DNA of 48,609 nt from Herpetosiphon llansteffanensis (GTDB taxonomy: Bacteria; Chloroflexota; Chloroflexia; Chloroflexales; Herpetosiphonaceae), in the NCBI RefSeq assembly GCF_003205875.1, contig NZ_PUBZ01000104.1, forward strand, positions 1 to 48,609. Reading direction: 5' to 3'. Both the position numbers and the translations under genes were made by a program. The notes below the pieces were generated by a model. It did not search any database. It saw only the letters and a program-made list of their open reading frames with translations, and had not been told where the DNA came from. Position 1 is the stretch's first letter; each line of letters starts with the position of its first letter. This document shows, one piece after another, positions 32,788-42,286 of this stretch.

Positions 32788-32818
32788 AGTCTAAATCTTC
32801 ACGTAACGTTAACTGCAA
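32788..32818 (-). promoter_or_regulatory. MerR-type promoter with 19-bp spacer
   Basis: On the minus strand TTGCAG (32818-32813) and TAGACT (32793-32788) are separated by 19 bases, two more than optimal, and a perfect TAACGTTA palindrome (32804-32811) lies in that spacer. This is the hallmark of promoters that MerR-family proteins activate by DNA distortion. A MerR gene is immediately upstream and the NmrA gene immediately downstream. Confidence 0.65.
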
Positions 32819-32846
32819 GCTCTATGTTGGGCTACTCATCAGATAT

Positions 32847-33671
32847 TCATTTTTGAATTGGCTCAATTGGAAATTGCACTTCGGTCAGCAAATCGCTGCC
32901 ATCGGGGTTTTCGGGCAAACGTAGCGAAATTTCACGCGGTAGCGCGGTGGGGCGATAGCCATTGAGTTCGGCCCAGCGCCCAATTTGCTCGTAACTGGTC
33001 AGGATTTTTTCGATCGGGCCTTGCACCACGCTTGCAGCCATGAGTTCGCTTGCTGGGTGCTGATCGAAATTTAATTGAAGCTGCTGCGAAATTTTGACCG
33101 GAGCATGGCTCGTTTGCTCAATAAAACAGCCAATTTCGAGATCCATATCAAATAGCGAATCGTTGTGGGTTTGGCAAATGCAAAAACACATGCCATAGCG
33201 TTTGCTGGTTGGCAAATGTTGGCGAATTTGTTGAATTGCCTGCAAGCCAGATTCGAAATTTTCGGCGACGATGCGCGTGCTGAGCACCGCTTGGCTGGGC
33301 ATTGGCTTGAGCACAACATTTAACGGCTTATCGAAATCGTTAAAGGCATTCAGGCGCGATTCTATACGGTGAATGCGTTGCATTTCTTCGCGCAGATGGG
33401 CCTCGATTTCAGCTTTTTTTTGGCGTAAGAGGCTTTGCATGTGGTCGGCAGAAATCTGATCGTTGGTCAAATCGCGAATCTGTTCCAGCGAAAAGCCCAA
33501 ATCTTTGAGCACCAAAATACGATTTAATGCTGGTAATTGTTCAGCACTGTAATAACGCCGCCCATTGCCATGATCAATCGTTGCTGGCGGAAACAGACCT
33601 AATTCGTCGTAGTAGCGTAAAAAACGCTTAGAAACTTGGGCAATGCGGGCGAATTCACCAACCGTAAACAT
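32847..33671 (-). CDS. MerR-family regulator with effector-binding C-terminal domain
   Basis: A 274-residue regulator. The N-terminal winged helix-turn-helix is canonical (FTVGEFARIAQVSKRFLRYY, GLFPPATIDHGNGRRYYSAEQL), followed by a long dimerisation helix (about 75-115) and a GyrI/AraC-E-like effector domain (about 120-270, with SAVLSTRIVAENFE-like strands and a CFCICQT segment). The cysteines in CFCIC could bind a metal or react, or be chance. ATG 33671 is preceded by GAGG. It very likely controls the downstream NmrA gene. Confidence 0.87.
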   Translation of the reverse strand: MFTVGEFARIAQVSKRFLRYYDELGLFPPATIDHGNGRRYYSAEQLPALNRILVLKDLGFSLEQIRDLTNDQISADHMQSLLRQKKAEIEAHLREEMQRIHRIESRLNAFNDFDKPLNVVLKPMPSQAVLSTRIVAENFESGLQAIQQIRQHLPTSKRYGMCFCICQTHNDSLFDMDLEIGCFIEQTSHAPVKISQQLQLNFDQHPASELMAASVVQGPIEKILTSYEQIGRWAELNGYRPTALPREISLRLPENPDGSDLLTEVQFPIEPIQK

Positions 33672-33969
33672 GCGCAATACCTCATTTGTGGCTCAGATTA
33701 ACAATCGTAGGAGCGAGCTATGCCTCATTAGTCCATGCTTCATTATAGTGCTTGTTGGTGCTATGGGGGATAAGTTTTTCGACAGGACGAATAGCCTATA
33801 GGCAGTCGTTGGCATTAGGCGTATTGTTGTCGCTATCTCATCGCAACAGCTTCGTTTAATTGTTTTCTCGGCACAAGCTCGTACGCCTGCTGGCTATTTC
33901 AGTGCGCCTTTTTTCAGGGCGTTGTGTGGGTTCACATGTAGGCTTGGTGGTATTAATAAGGGAGCCGCT
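33672..33969. other. Upstream region of the giant secreted protein gene
   Basis: A 298-base gap without a gene. It contains the divergent promoters of the MerR gene and the giant gene. GCGCCTTTTTTCAGGGCG (33904-33921) is a short hairpin-like run, and no riboswitch class was recognised. Confidence 0.35.
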
Positions 33970-35115
33970 ATGATTCGCGAAACCAGTCAGTTTGCTAGGG
34001 TCGTTCGCCTGAGCTTAATCCTGTTGTTGGGATTTCAATTGGTGGTTTATCCCCAAACATCGTCTGCAGCTCCCAATCTTGCCACTGCCTCGCCCATTCA
34101 GCCGCAAGCAACCGGCTTGATTCGTGGTCAAACTGAAGCCCTCGATCCCTATTTGCAACGCATTGCTGCTGCCGACCCTGATTTGTTTCAAGAAGCCGCC
34201 TTATTAGCAGTTCAAGATGTATTTAATGGCACGTTGCCCGAAGTCGCTGGCGATAAAGCGATTGAGGAGCAAATTAGCTATTATCTTAATCGGGTGGCGT
34301 TGGGCTTGCCAATGCAACCAAGCGTTAATGACCCAGCAGTCAGTTCAGCGCTCCAAGCTGATGCCTATTTGTGGGAAAACAATCAAGCGGCGATTGGCGC
34401 AACTTGGCAGATGACTGCTCGCCCTGATACTGACCCACAGGCATTTGCCCAAGAATTCGATGCTCTCGCTACTGCGCAGCTACCAGTCGTTGCTGCAAGC
34501 TCGCCGCGCATTGAAACTACACCGCCTGAAGTTGCCGAGCCAGCGCTTGACCCAGCGGAAACAGTATTTGTGCCAGCCTTGCCAAGCAGCTCGGTTCGCC
34601 CACAAGCCCGCTCGGTTACACCAAGTATCCCTGCAATCCACCAATTTTTGGCGACTTTGCCTAGCCAACAGGCAGAAGCCGATTTTAGCCAGTTGCAGAT
34701 TCAGCCCCAAGTGGCGCTCAATAATCCAGTGCAAACGCCATACGCCAAGTTGGCAATTACCGCAACTGCTCCTTTAGAAACTAGTTTTGATGAGTTGATC
34801 ACCTACACGGTGACAATTAGCAATACTGGTGGTCAAGCTGCCTCGGCTGTTGAAATGACCCAGCGTTTGCCAGCAAACGGTATTTTTCAAGCGCCAGTCA
34901 ATGGTTGTCTGCTCAAAGATATTGATCAGGTGATCTGTACGGTTGGCAATTTAAATGTTAATCAAAGCAAAAGCTATGAAATCCCGGTGAAAATGCAGGG
35001 CAATGGCATTCTAACTAGCACCCTGACGATCAAAGATTCATTAATTGTTAACCCTGATACCAAACCAGCCTCGATTAAAGTCACTACCACCGTTACTTCA
35101 ACCAAGCGAACCTAA
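33970..35115 (+). CDS. N-terminal part of giant secreted protein, ended by an in-frame TAA
   Basis: This 381-codon piece starts at ATG 33970 (AGGGAG upstream) with a strong signal peptide (RLSLILLLGFQLVVYPQTSSAA). It continues with an alpha-helical region and a DUF11/CARDB-like beta-sandwich (about 255-375: DELITYTVTISNTGGQAASA, QRLPANG, VICTVGNLNVNQSKS). It stops at TAA 35113-35115, but the next codons in the same frame (QEVGKIVVAAEEF...) read on without break into the 2286-codon downstream piece. So this is most simply the first part of a gene of about 2726 codons carrying one nonsense codon. Alternatives are translational readthrough or a sequence error. Confidence 0.75.
   Translation: MIRETSQFARVVRLSLILLLGFQLVVYPQTSSAAPNLATASPIQPQATGLIRGQTEALDPYLQRIAAADPDLFQEAALLAVQDVFNGTLPEVAGDKAIEEQISYYLNRVALGLPMQPSVNDPAVSSALQADAYLWENNQAAIGATWQMTARPDTDPQAFAQEFDALATAQLPVVAASSPRIETTPPEVAEPALDPAETVFVPALPSSSVRPQARSVTPSIPAIHQFLATLPSQQAEADFSQLQIQPQVALNNPVQTPYAKLAITATAPLETSFDELITYTVTISNTGGQAASAVEMTQRLPANGIFQAPVNGCLLKDIDQVICTVGNLNVNQSKSYEIPVKMQGNGILTSTLTIKDSLIVNPDTKPASIKVTTTVTSTKRT
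35113..35115 (+). other. Single in-frame stop codon within a giant gene
   Basis: TAA in the context ACC TAA CAA GAG GTT. The frame is open on both sides, 381 codons before and about 2344 after it. One C-to-T change from CAA would create it. Confidence 0.7.
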
Positions 35116-35289
35116 CAAGAGGTTGGCAAGATTGTCGTTGCTGCTGAAGAATTTACAACGTTTTTTGGTGAGACCGAGGCTTCGGGCGCGGTCGAAATTG
35201 GCTTTAAAAAAGATGGCAAATATACCTATCACCTACGCCTTGGGCCAGACGATAAAATTAAATGGGATGCAGTTGGTACGCCAACGATT

Positions 35290-38200
35290 GTGACAACCTA
35301 TGGCAGTGTCGCGCAAATTGAAGAGAATTTCCCCTTGTTCAAGGGCGATTTTGAGATTGATGTCAGCAAAGACAAGCCATTTATCACGCCAAGCCCGACA
35401 ATTACGCCAACGATTAAGCATTTGGCTGGCTTCCAACTTTTAGGCAGCGCTGTGATTAGCGATGTGGCGATTTTATCTGGTGAAGCGGGCTTTATGACCG
35501 AACTCAAGGTCTCATTGCCTGGCATTAGCACAACATCGAAATTAACCCCAACCACCAAAATTACTACCAGCAGCATTCTTACCGGCACAAACCCTGTTTC
35601 GGGAACTGTGAAGCAGAATACCTTGCGCGTAACTGGGGTGATTAAGCCAGGTGGTAAGGGCGAAGCCAAAATCGACGAGTTTGAAATGTTCTTTGCTGGT
35701 TTGAAGGTCAAAGTTAAAGATGCAACCTTCAGCGGCGATAAAATTAAAGTTAAGCAAGCCCTGTTGACCATGCCCAAGCAGCTTGGTGAGCTAACTGGGA
35801 TTGTTGCGCAGATCGAAGTAACCGCAAAATCAATTAGCTTTGGTGGGGTTGGGGTGAAAATTCCCTTGCCCAATATTTACCCTTTAGGCAAACCGACAAC
35901 TGGCACGAACCCACTGAGTTCAACCAGCCTTTTGGCCCAAACAGCTGCGCTGAGCCAAACCGCTGCCTACACGCCAGCAATTGCCTTCATCAAAAACTCC
36001 GCCACGATCATGTACGATAGCAAGGATGGCTTTAGCCTCCAGATTGATAGTACGCTTGATTTACACGTAGCCAGTAACGATCGCAAAATTCCGGTTGAAC
36101 TCAAAATTGATTGGCAAGGCAACGTCAAAGGCACAATCAAAAAACTTGAGCTTAAAATTGCCGGCCATGATCTCGAAATGAAAGATGTGGTGATTAGTAA
36201 TTCGGGCTTGAAGGTCGATGAAGCCAGCTTTACCATTACCTTCCCATCGGAGAAGAAGCAAGAACCAAAAGCGCCTGCGGGCGCACCCAAAGAGGGCGAC
36301 AAGAAAAAAGAAGATAAGAAATTGACCATCACGGTCAAGAAGGTTTCAATTACCAAAAACGGCTTTGCCATTGGCGAAGGTGCTATTGCCAGCGATTTGC
36401 CCGATTTTGGGCTTGGCGAGAGCATTCGCTTTACCAAAAATAAAGTTAAGTTTATTGTAACCAACCCCATTACCGACCCAGCCATGGAACTTGAGCTTGA
36501 AGGCACGCTTAAAGTGCTGATCAAGAGCAGCGAAATGGAAACTAAATTTAGCGCGAAATGGGATAAAAAGGGCAAATTCTCTGGCAAACTCAAGGAACTG
36601 ACCCTAACCGTGGCAAGTTCGAAGCTCGAATTGAAAAATGTTGAATTCAATACCCAACGCTTTTCGACCAACTCAGCGAGCCTGACCTTGCCAGCGTTTC
36701 TCGGCAACACCAAAATCATTCTCACCAAAGTGGTAATTGATGAGAATGGACTTTCGTTTGGCGATGCTGCGGTCAAAATTCCGGTCAAATTTACAATCGG
36801 TAAAGAAAATGGCGAACCAAGCCCAACCAATTCAGTCACGATTTCGGGCACACTTGGGCTTGATTTCAAGCAAGATAAATCATATAGCTTTGTCTTTGCT
36901 GGCAAAGTTTCCATCACCCTCGCCTCGCAAACTGCCGAAGCCGAAGGGATGGTCCAGATCGATAAGACTGGCAAAGTGACTGGCAGCGTCGATAGTTTCG
37001 AGTTGACGATTGCGGGCATGAAGCTGGCGATCAAAGAAGCGAGTATCGAAAACGGCACGGTTAAAGCTCGCGAAGCCACATTCGCCATACCCAAAGAATG
37101 GGGCGGTTTATCAGTCTCGGTCTACAATATCGAGATTTCCAAAGAAGGCTTTTCGATTGGTGGCGGTTCGTTCAAATTGCCAGAGATTAAAGTTGGCGAT
37201 ATGTCGCTAAGCCTCGAAGGCACGCTCAAAAAGGAAGGCAATGGCTGGATCATCGCCGCTGGCGGTGAGCTGAAGTTGCCCAATGCGAGTGGCGCTGGCT
37301 GTAGCGGTCTCGGTGTGAGTGTCGAAATTTTTGCCGGCAGCAATCAAACGGTCGCAATGCGGATTGTGCCTGCTTCAGCTGATGCGATTAATGCCTTCCA
37401 ATTGCGCAAAGTTGGCGTGGTGCTCAAGTGTACGATTCCCTTGGGTGCAAGCGGTTTTGATCTGACGCGGATTGAGGGTACGGTAACCCTGACGAGCAAC
37501 GTGACCAAAATCGAAATGAAGGCCACAATCGAAAGCAAAATGGGGATTGGCAGCTTCCGTGCTGTGACTGCCGATGGCAATATGTATATGGAATATGTCA
37601 AAAACCCCTATAAATTCGAGATTGGCATCGGCGCATCGATGAAGATTTTCTCGATGTTTGAAGCTGCGCGCGCCAGTGCCAAAATGCGCTTTACCGATGG
37701 CGCAGTGCCCTTCTTATTTACCGCCGAAATGAATATTAACGCCGTAATTGCCCGTGGCAATATGAAACTGACTGCCTGGACGAAAGATGGCGCATTCAAT
37801 TTGGTTGGGCGCATCTATGGCGAGGTTGGGGTTAAACGTGGTGCCTTGGTCGATAGCTGTTGGCGGGTATGGTTGCCATTCCGCACGCGCGAAGTCTGTT
37901 TGCGTATCCCCAGCGACGATTTCTTTATTGGCGCTGGCATGGAGTTTGGCAAGTTCAAGCGAGGCAATGGCGATACGTGGGGCTTCAAAGCTAGCGTCAA
38001 TATTGCCGGAGCCAACTATGGAATTTATGTTGATACCAATGGCCGATTTAGTGTGGGCAATGTCGATGATTATCGTTTGATCGATGCTCCATCACTGCGT
38101 CGCGCTCGCTATTTGCACGATTTGAACGCCAAACAGCAACTTAATCGGGCGAGCCTGAGTGCTGAAGATGCAGCCTTGTTCAACGACTACAGCTTCAACA

Positions 38201-41200
38201 ATCAAGAAATTATCATTAGCACGGTTGAAATGACTCGGCCTGGCGACTTGATGTTGAGTATGTTGCGCTCAGTCAGCGATAGCGATTTGCAGGTCAGTTT
38301 GGTGCGGCCCGATGGCTTGCGCATTACCGGCAGCAATCCTTCTGGCAACGTGACCTTTAATGAAGTGTTTGTTGATCCACGCGATATTCGCGACCCAATC
38401 ACCCAAGCACCAGACCTCACGTCACCGCCAATGATCCAAACCAGCCTGAATGTGACCAATGCAGATCTTGGCCAGTGGAAATTAGTCTTGCAACGTGCGC
38501 CAGCCTTCGATTTTATTATCAATGTCAGTGGCACCGTTTATGGCCCGCCAATTGAAAAGTTGGCAGTTACCAACCAGAACGACAATAATAATGTTGTTGA
38601 TTTGGCTTGGATGCAAAGCACGCCGTACACCGCAACCGCGACGATTTACGCCAGCCAAGATACGATCACCGATACGGCGAGCTATACCAAAACCAACAAC
38701 TTCTTGCGCGCCGATGGCATCATGGCCACCGAGACGATTACGGTTGATGTTGGGACGGTAACGAAGTTTGGTGGCTATCCATTGGCCAGCTTCGATTATG
38801 CAGAAGGTGTTCAAAACGCCAGCGAAACGCTAGATCTTTCCTCGCTCAAGAGTGGCGTTTACAATCTGTGGCTCGAAGTCAACGACGGCCAAAATCCACC
38901 AAGCCGCCAATACTTCCCCAATACGGTAAGCGTGTTGCACGAATTGCCGCCAACATGGACGAGCACCACGGTGATTACGCCAGGCTATGGCAGCTTGGCT
39001 ATTGCTTGGGAGCCGCATCCAAATCCTGATGTTGATGGCTATGAAATTCATGTGCGCAGCCAAAACGACCAATTTGATGAGGATCTTTCAATCATTGATG
39101 TTGGCGATGCTCGTTCGCAAATCGTGACGGGCTTAGCTGCTGGTGATGCCTACGATGTGAAGATTGTTGGCTACGATTCAGGGACGGGTCGAACGTCGGA
39201 GTCGAGCTTTGCCTCGGCAACACCATTGGCTGCGCCATTCAGCATGAGTGCCAATCCAAGTGCATTAACCTTAGATGCTGGCGTGGCAGGCACAAGCAAT
39301 CTGACCATTGCTTCAAGTGTCAATCCCTATCCAGAACAGGTATTTGTTGAAATAGCCGAATTGCCTGAAGGCTTTGCGGCCCAGATTAACACGCCAGTGC
39401 TTACCCCAACCTTGGCCGGCGTGCAATCGAGCGTGGTGCTAACGCCAGCCGCCAGTTTGCTCGGCGGAACCTACACCGTGACCTTGGTGGCCTTGTCGAA
39501 TGGCAGCGAGCGCTATCTCAGCATTCCGGTGCTGGTGAACGAACCAAACTTTAGCCTACGCACCAGCGTCGATAACCTGACCCTGACGAATTTCAACAGC
39601 ACCAGCGTTGAGATTGATGCAACCTATCAATTTAGCGAACATGATGAGATTTTCGTTGATGTCGTAGATATGCCTGTTGGTGTAGATTGGTCATTCACGC
39701 GCTCAAGCTTTATGCCAGGCGAAAAAACGCGCTTGATTCTGACCGATACACTTGATCTTGAGTATGGCGATTACCCAATTACGTTGTTGGCTTTTGATAA
39801 TGAACATGCCTACACCAAAACCCTCAATCTTGCAGTAACCGGCTTCTATGTCGAAGCAGTTGAGGATCAAGCGGCTCGAGCACACGAAATTGGCGCTCCC
39901 TATGTCTTGACGATCGATGGCAATGATTGGAATCAGCCAATTGAACTCAGGATTGAAGAGAACGCCGATCAGCCATTGTTCTTTGCTAGTTTGTCGAGTG
40001 CGACGGCTGAGGTTGGGCAATTGGTCAATCTGCAACTAAGCGCATTGATTGATACTGCGCCTGGTAGCTACGAAGTGTTGGTGCATGCAGCGAGCGCTGG
40101 CTATACCCAAACTATTCCGTTGTATATCACGGTGCAATCGCATGCAATGGCTACCGACGTGGCGATGGGCTACGAGGGCTTGGCCGAAGGCTATGTGGTT
40201 GCCGGCGAAAGCTACCGCTACATCCTTGCACCGAAGAATATCAGCCTTAATCCAGCACGTGATGTTATCGTGATCGACCGCATGCTGGATAATCGGTTGG
40301 TGACGCTTGCTGATGCTGATGGCTGTGGCGTGGCGACGAATCTGGCAACAACAACCGTGACCTGTAGCCTTGGCGATATTGCCGCTGGCAGCCAAAATAG
40401 CGCCAAAACGCTGACATGGCAGGTCAAGCCCGATGTTGCTGAAGGTACGTTGATCTCGCATACCAGCGAGTTGCTGGTCAACGATACGGCAATTAGCGAA
40501 ACCTCAGTCATTGATAATCGTGGCGAAGTGGCCTTTACGGTCGAACGCGTATCGGATCTTGATGTGACGGTTGATTATGCAGACGTGGTGAATGCTGGCG
40601 AATTGACCACGCTGACCGCGACGATCACCAATGCTGGGCCTTCGGTTGCAGCAGAAACGGTCTTGGAATTCTATCTTCCAGCAGGCACGAGTCTACATAA
40701 TGCCAGCGTTGGCTGTATTCAAGAAGCTGAATTAGTTAGCTGTCAGTTGGGAAGTTTGGCCCTTGGTCAGGTAGCAACGGTTGCGGTAACGCTCAAGATT
40801 AATCCTGATCAACGGGAATACCTCGAAACCTTGGTCGCCGTTGATAGCGATTCGTATGATGAGGATTTGAACAATAACGCGGTTTATACCTTCGCTGAGG
40901 TTACGGCTGCAGCTGATTTAGCAGTTACGATTGTGCCAAATCGGAGCGCAATCAACGAAGGCGAAGTAGTTGAGTATCTGGTAACGATCGTCAATCAAGG
41001 CTCAGCCACCGCCAATAATCTGCAAATCGAACTTGATTTGCCTGCCGAAGCCGATATTGTTGATCTACGGATTGGCAATGTATTGGAGATTCCTGAGCAA
41101 TTGATGCTTGCACCTGGGGCAAGTTTGACCGCAACAATTGGCATTCTCTACCCTGAGGACGACGCTGGTACGTCAATCAGCATTCAAGCAACCGCTTTGG

Positions 41201-42150
41201 CCGATGAAGCGAGCGCCGTAACTGCCACGAGTGCCAATCTTAGCGTGGTGAATCTGGCTCCAACTGGGCTGTTTACCAACACCATGGTTGTCAACGAAGG
41301 CGAATTTGGCGTGCTCGCAGTGATGATCGATGATGCTGGAACGAGCTACGATCCATTGAGCGTCGCGTGGGATTTGGATAACGATGGGGCGTTCGACGAT
41401 TCAAACACGGCAATTACGCGCTTTGATGCCCGCTCGATTGATGGAACTACGACCCGCCCAGTTGCGGTCAAAATTCTCGACGATGATGGTGGCGAAACGA
41501 TTCTGAATGGTACAGTGATTGTGCGCAATGTTGCGCCAATGGTTGCTGCTGGCCCTGATCAATTCCAAATCTACAACGAGCAATTTACGCTTGATTTGGC
41601 CTTGAGCGATCCATTTGCCAACGATACCAAGACCGCCAGGATTGATTGGGGCGATGGGGTGATTGATACGCTGCCGCTGGCTGCCCAAGTGACAGCTGCA
41701 AGCGCTGACCATACCTATGCTGCGATTGGTAAATATGCTACGAAGGTTTGTGTGACTGACGATAACCAAGGCCAAGGTTGTGATGAAGTGGTGTTGTATG
41801 CCATGTGTCGCGATAATGGACTCTTAGTGCGCGTCGTACAGCAAAACACCCAGATTAGCATCATTTTGGAGAATGCGAGTGGGAACGTGGCAATTCCTGC
41901 GGGCATGCCATTGACCCTGTATCACGGCAATACTGTTTTGCAAAGCTTTGTGCTCGATCAACCGTTGGCGGTAGGTGCTTCGCGCACACTCAACTATACA
42001 TGGGCCAATGCCCCATTGAGTGCAACGCTGCGGGTTGCCACCGACGATAACGGCACTGGCACAAAATCGACCGATTTCTGTTCGGGGAGTGTCTACAAGT
42101 GGGCGATTAACACGACGATCTATGCGCCGGTGATTATGGTTAATCGCTAG
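35290..42150 (+). CDS. C-terminal part of giant secreted multidomain protein
   Basis: The frame is open from 35116; the first usable start codon is GTG 35290, with no ribosome-binding site and no signal peptide, so this piece is not a natural gene by itself. It has at least four homologous units of a lysine-rich beta repeat (for example DEFEMFFAGLKVKVKDATF near 35668, KLELKIAGHDLEMKDVVI near 36139, LTVASSKLELKNVEF near 36604, FELTIAGMKLAIKEASI near 36999), a fibronectin-III-like domain (about 38940-39230), CARDB-like sandwiches, three DUF11 domains (about 40130-41260), PKD-like modules (41250-41790) and the tail TIYAPVIMVNR. No enzyme motif. Likely a surface filament or adhesin. Confidence 0.8.
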   Translation: MTTYGSVAQIEENFPLFKGDFEIDVSKDKPFITPSPTITPTIKHLAGFQLLGSAVISDVAILSGEAGFMTELKVSLPGISTTSKLTPTTKITTSSILTGTNPVSGTVKQNTLRVTGVIKPGGKGEAKIDEFEMFFAGLKVKVKDATFSGDKIKVKQALLTMPKQLGELTGIVAQIEVTAKSISFGGVGVKIPLPNIYPLGKPTTGTNPLSSTSLLAQTAALSQTAAYTPAIAFIKNSATIMYDSKDGFSLQIDSTLDLHVASNDRKIPVELKIDWQGNVKGTIKKLELKIAGHDLEMKDVVISNSGLKVDEASFTITFPSEKKQEPKAPAGAPKEGDKKKEDKKLTITVKKVSITKNGFAIGEGAIASDLPDFGLGESIRFTKNKVKFIVTNPITDPAMELELEGTLKVLIKSSEMETKFSAKWDKKGKFSGKLKELTLTVASSKLELKNVEFNTQRFSTNSASLTLPAFLGNTKIILTKVVIDENGLSFGDAAVKIPVKFTIGKENGEPSPTNSVTISGTLGLDFKQDKSYSFVFAGKVSITLASQTAEAEGMVQIDKTGKVTGSVDSFELTIAGMKLAIKEASIENGTVKAREATFAIPKEWGGLSVSVYNIEISKEGFSIGGGSFKLPEIKVGDMSLSLEGTLKKEGNGWIIAAGGELKLPNASGAGCSGLGVSVEIFAGSNQTVAMRIVPASADAINAFQLRKVGVVLKCTIPLGASGFDLTRIEGTVTLTSNVTKIEMKATIESKMGIGSFRAVTADGNMYMEYVKNPYKFEIGIGASMKIFSMFEAARASAKMRFTDGAVPFLFTAEMNINAVIARGNMKLTAWTKDGAFNLVGRIYGEVGVKRGALVDSCWRVWLPFRTREVCLRIPSDDFFIGAGMEFGKFKRGNGDTWGFKASVNIAGANYGIYVDTNGRFSVGNVDDYRLIDAPSLRRARYLHDLNAKQQLNRASLSAEDAALFNDYSFNNQEIIISTVEMTRPGDLMLSMLRSVSDSDLQVSLVRPDGLRITGSNPSGNVTFNEVFVDPRDIRDPITQAPDLTSPPMIQTSLNVTNADLGQWKLVLQRAPAFDFIINVSGTVYGPPIEKLAVTNQNDNNNVVDLAWMQSTPYTATATIYASQDTITDTASYTKTNNFLRADGIMATETITVDVGTVTKFGGYPLASFDYAEGVQNASETLDLSSLKSGVYNLWLEVNDGQNPPSRQYFPNTVSVLHELPPTWTSTTVITPGYGSLAIAWEPHPNPDVDGYEIHVRSQNDQFDEDLSIIDVGDARSQIVTGLAAGDAYDVKIVGYDSGTGRTSESSFASATPLAAPFSMSANPSALTLDAGVAGTSNLTIASSVNPYPEQVFVEIAELPEGFAAQINTPVLTPTLAGVQSSVVLTPAASLLGGTYTVTLVALSNGSERYLSIPVLVNEPNFSLRTSVDNLTLTNFNSTSVEIDATYQFSEHDEIFVDVVDMPVGVDWSFTRSSFMPGEKTRLILTDTLDLEYGDYPITLLAFDNEHAYTKTLNLAVTGFYVEAVEDQAARAHEIGAPYVLTIDGNDWNQPIELRIEENADQPLFFASLSSATAEVGQLVNLQLSALIDTAPGSYEVLVHAASAGYTQTIPLYITVQSHAMATDVAMGYEGLAEGYVVAGESYRYILAPKNISLNPARDVIVIDRMLDNRLVTLADADGCGVATNLATTTVTCSLGDIAAGSQNSAKTLTWQVKPDVAEGTLISHTSELLVNDTAISETSVIDNRGEVAFTVERVSDLDVTVDYADVVNAGELTTLTATITNAGPSVAAETVLEFYLPAGTSLHNASVGCIQEAELVSCQLGSLALGQVATVAVTLKINPDQREYLETLVAVDSDSYDEDLNNNAVYTFAEVTAAADLAVTIVPNRSAINEGEVVEYLVTIVNQGSATANNLQIELDLPAEADIVDLRIGNVLEIPEQLMLAPGASLTATIGILYPEDDAGTSISIQATALADEASAVTATSANLSVVNLAPTGLFTNTMVVNEGEFGVLAVMIDDAGTSYDPLSVAWDLDNDGAFDDSNTAITRFDARSIDGTTTRPVAVKILDDDGGETILNGTVIVRNVAPMVAAGPDQFQIYNEQFTLDLALSDPFANDTKTARIDWGDGVIDTLPLAAQVTAASADHTYAAIGKYATKVCVTDDNQGQGCDEVVLYAMCRDNGLLVRVVQQNTQISIILENASGNVAIPAGMPLTLYHGNTVLQSFVLDQPLAVGASRTLNYTWANAPLSATLRVATDDNGTGTKSTDFCSGSVYKWAINTTIYAPVIMVNR

Positions 42151-42210
42151 TTGCCCTGATTGCTCTTGTTCGTTTGCGGGCGAGAGCATCAGTATAAAAA
42201 GACCTGACTG

Positions 42211-42255
42211 GGGGCTGGAATGCTTGCTTATTCCGGCCCCTGGTTGCATTTTTAA
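42211..42255 (+). terminator. Hairpin terminator after the giant gene
   Basis: GGGGCTGGAAT (42211-42221) pairs with ATTCCGGCCCC (42230-42240) with one G-T pair; TGCATTTTTAA follows about ten bases later. A probable terminator, possibly for both converging genes. Confidence 0.6.
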
Positions 42256-42286
42256 GCAGATTTAGCGCGGTAATTGCGTGGTGGGT

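Noticed and set aside
35967-37094. 375-codon minus-strand frame opposite the giant gene
   Set aside because: Low-complexity Ser/Leu shadow of the Lys-rich repeats, without start signals.
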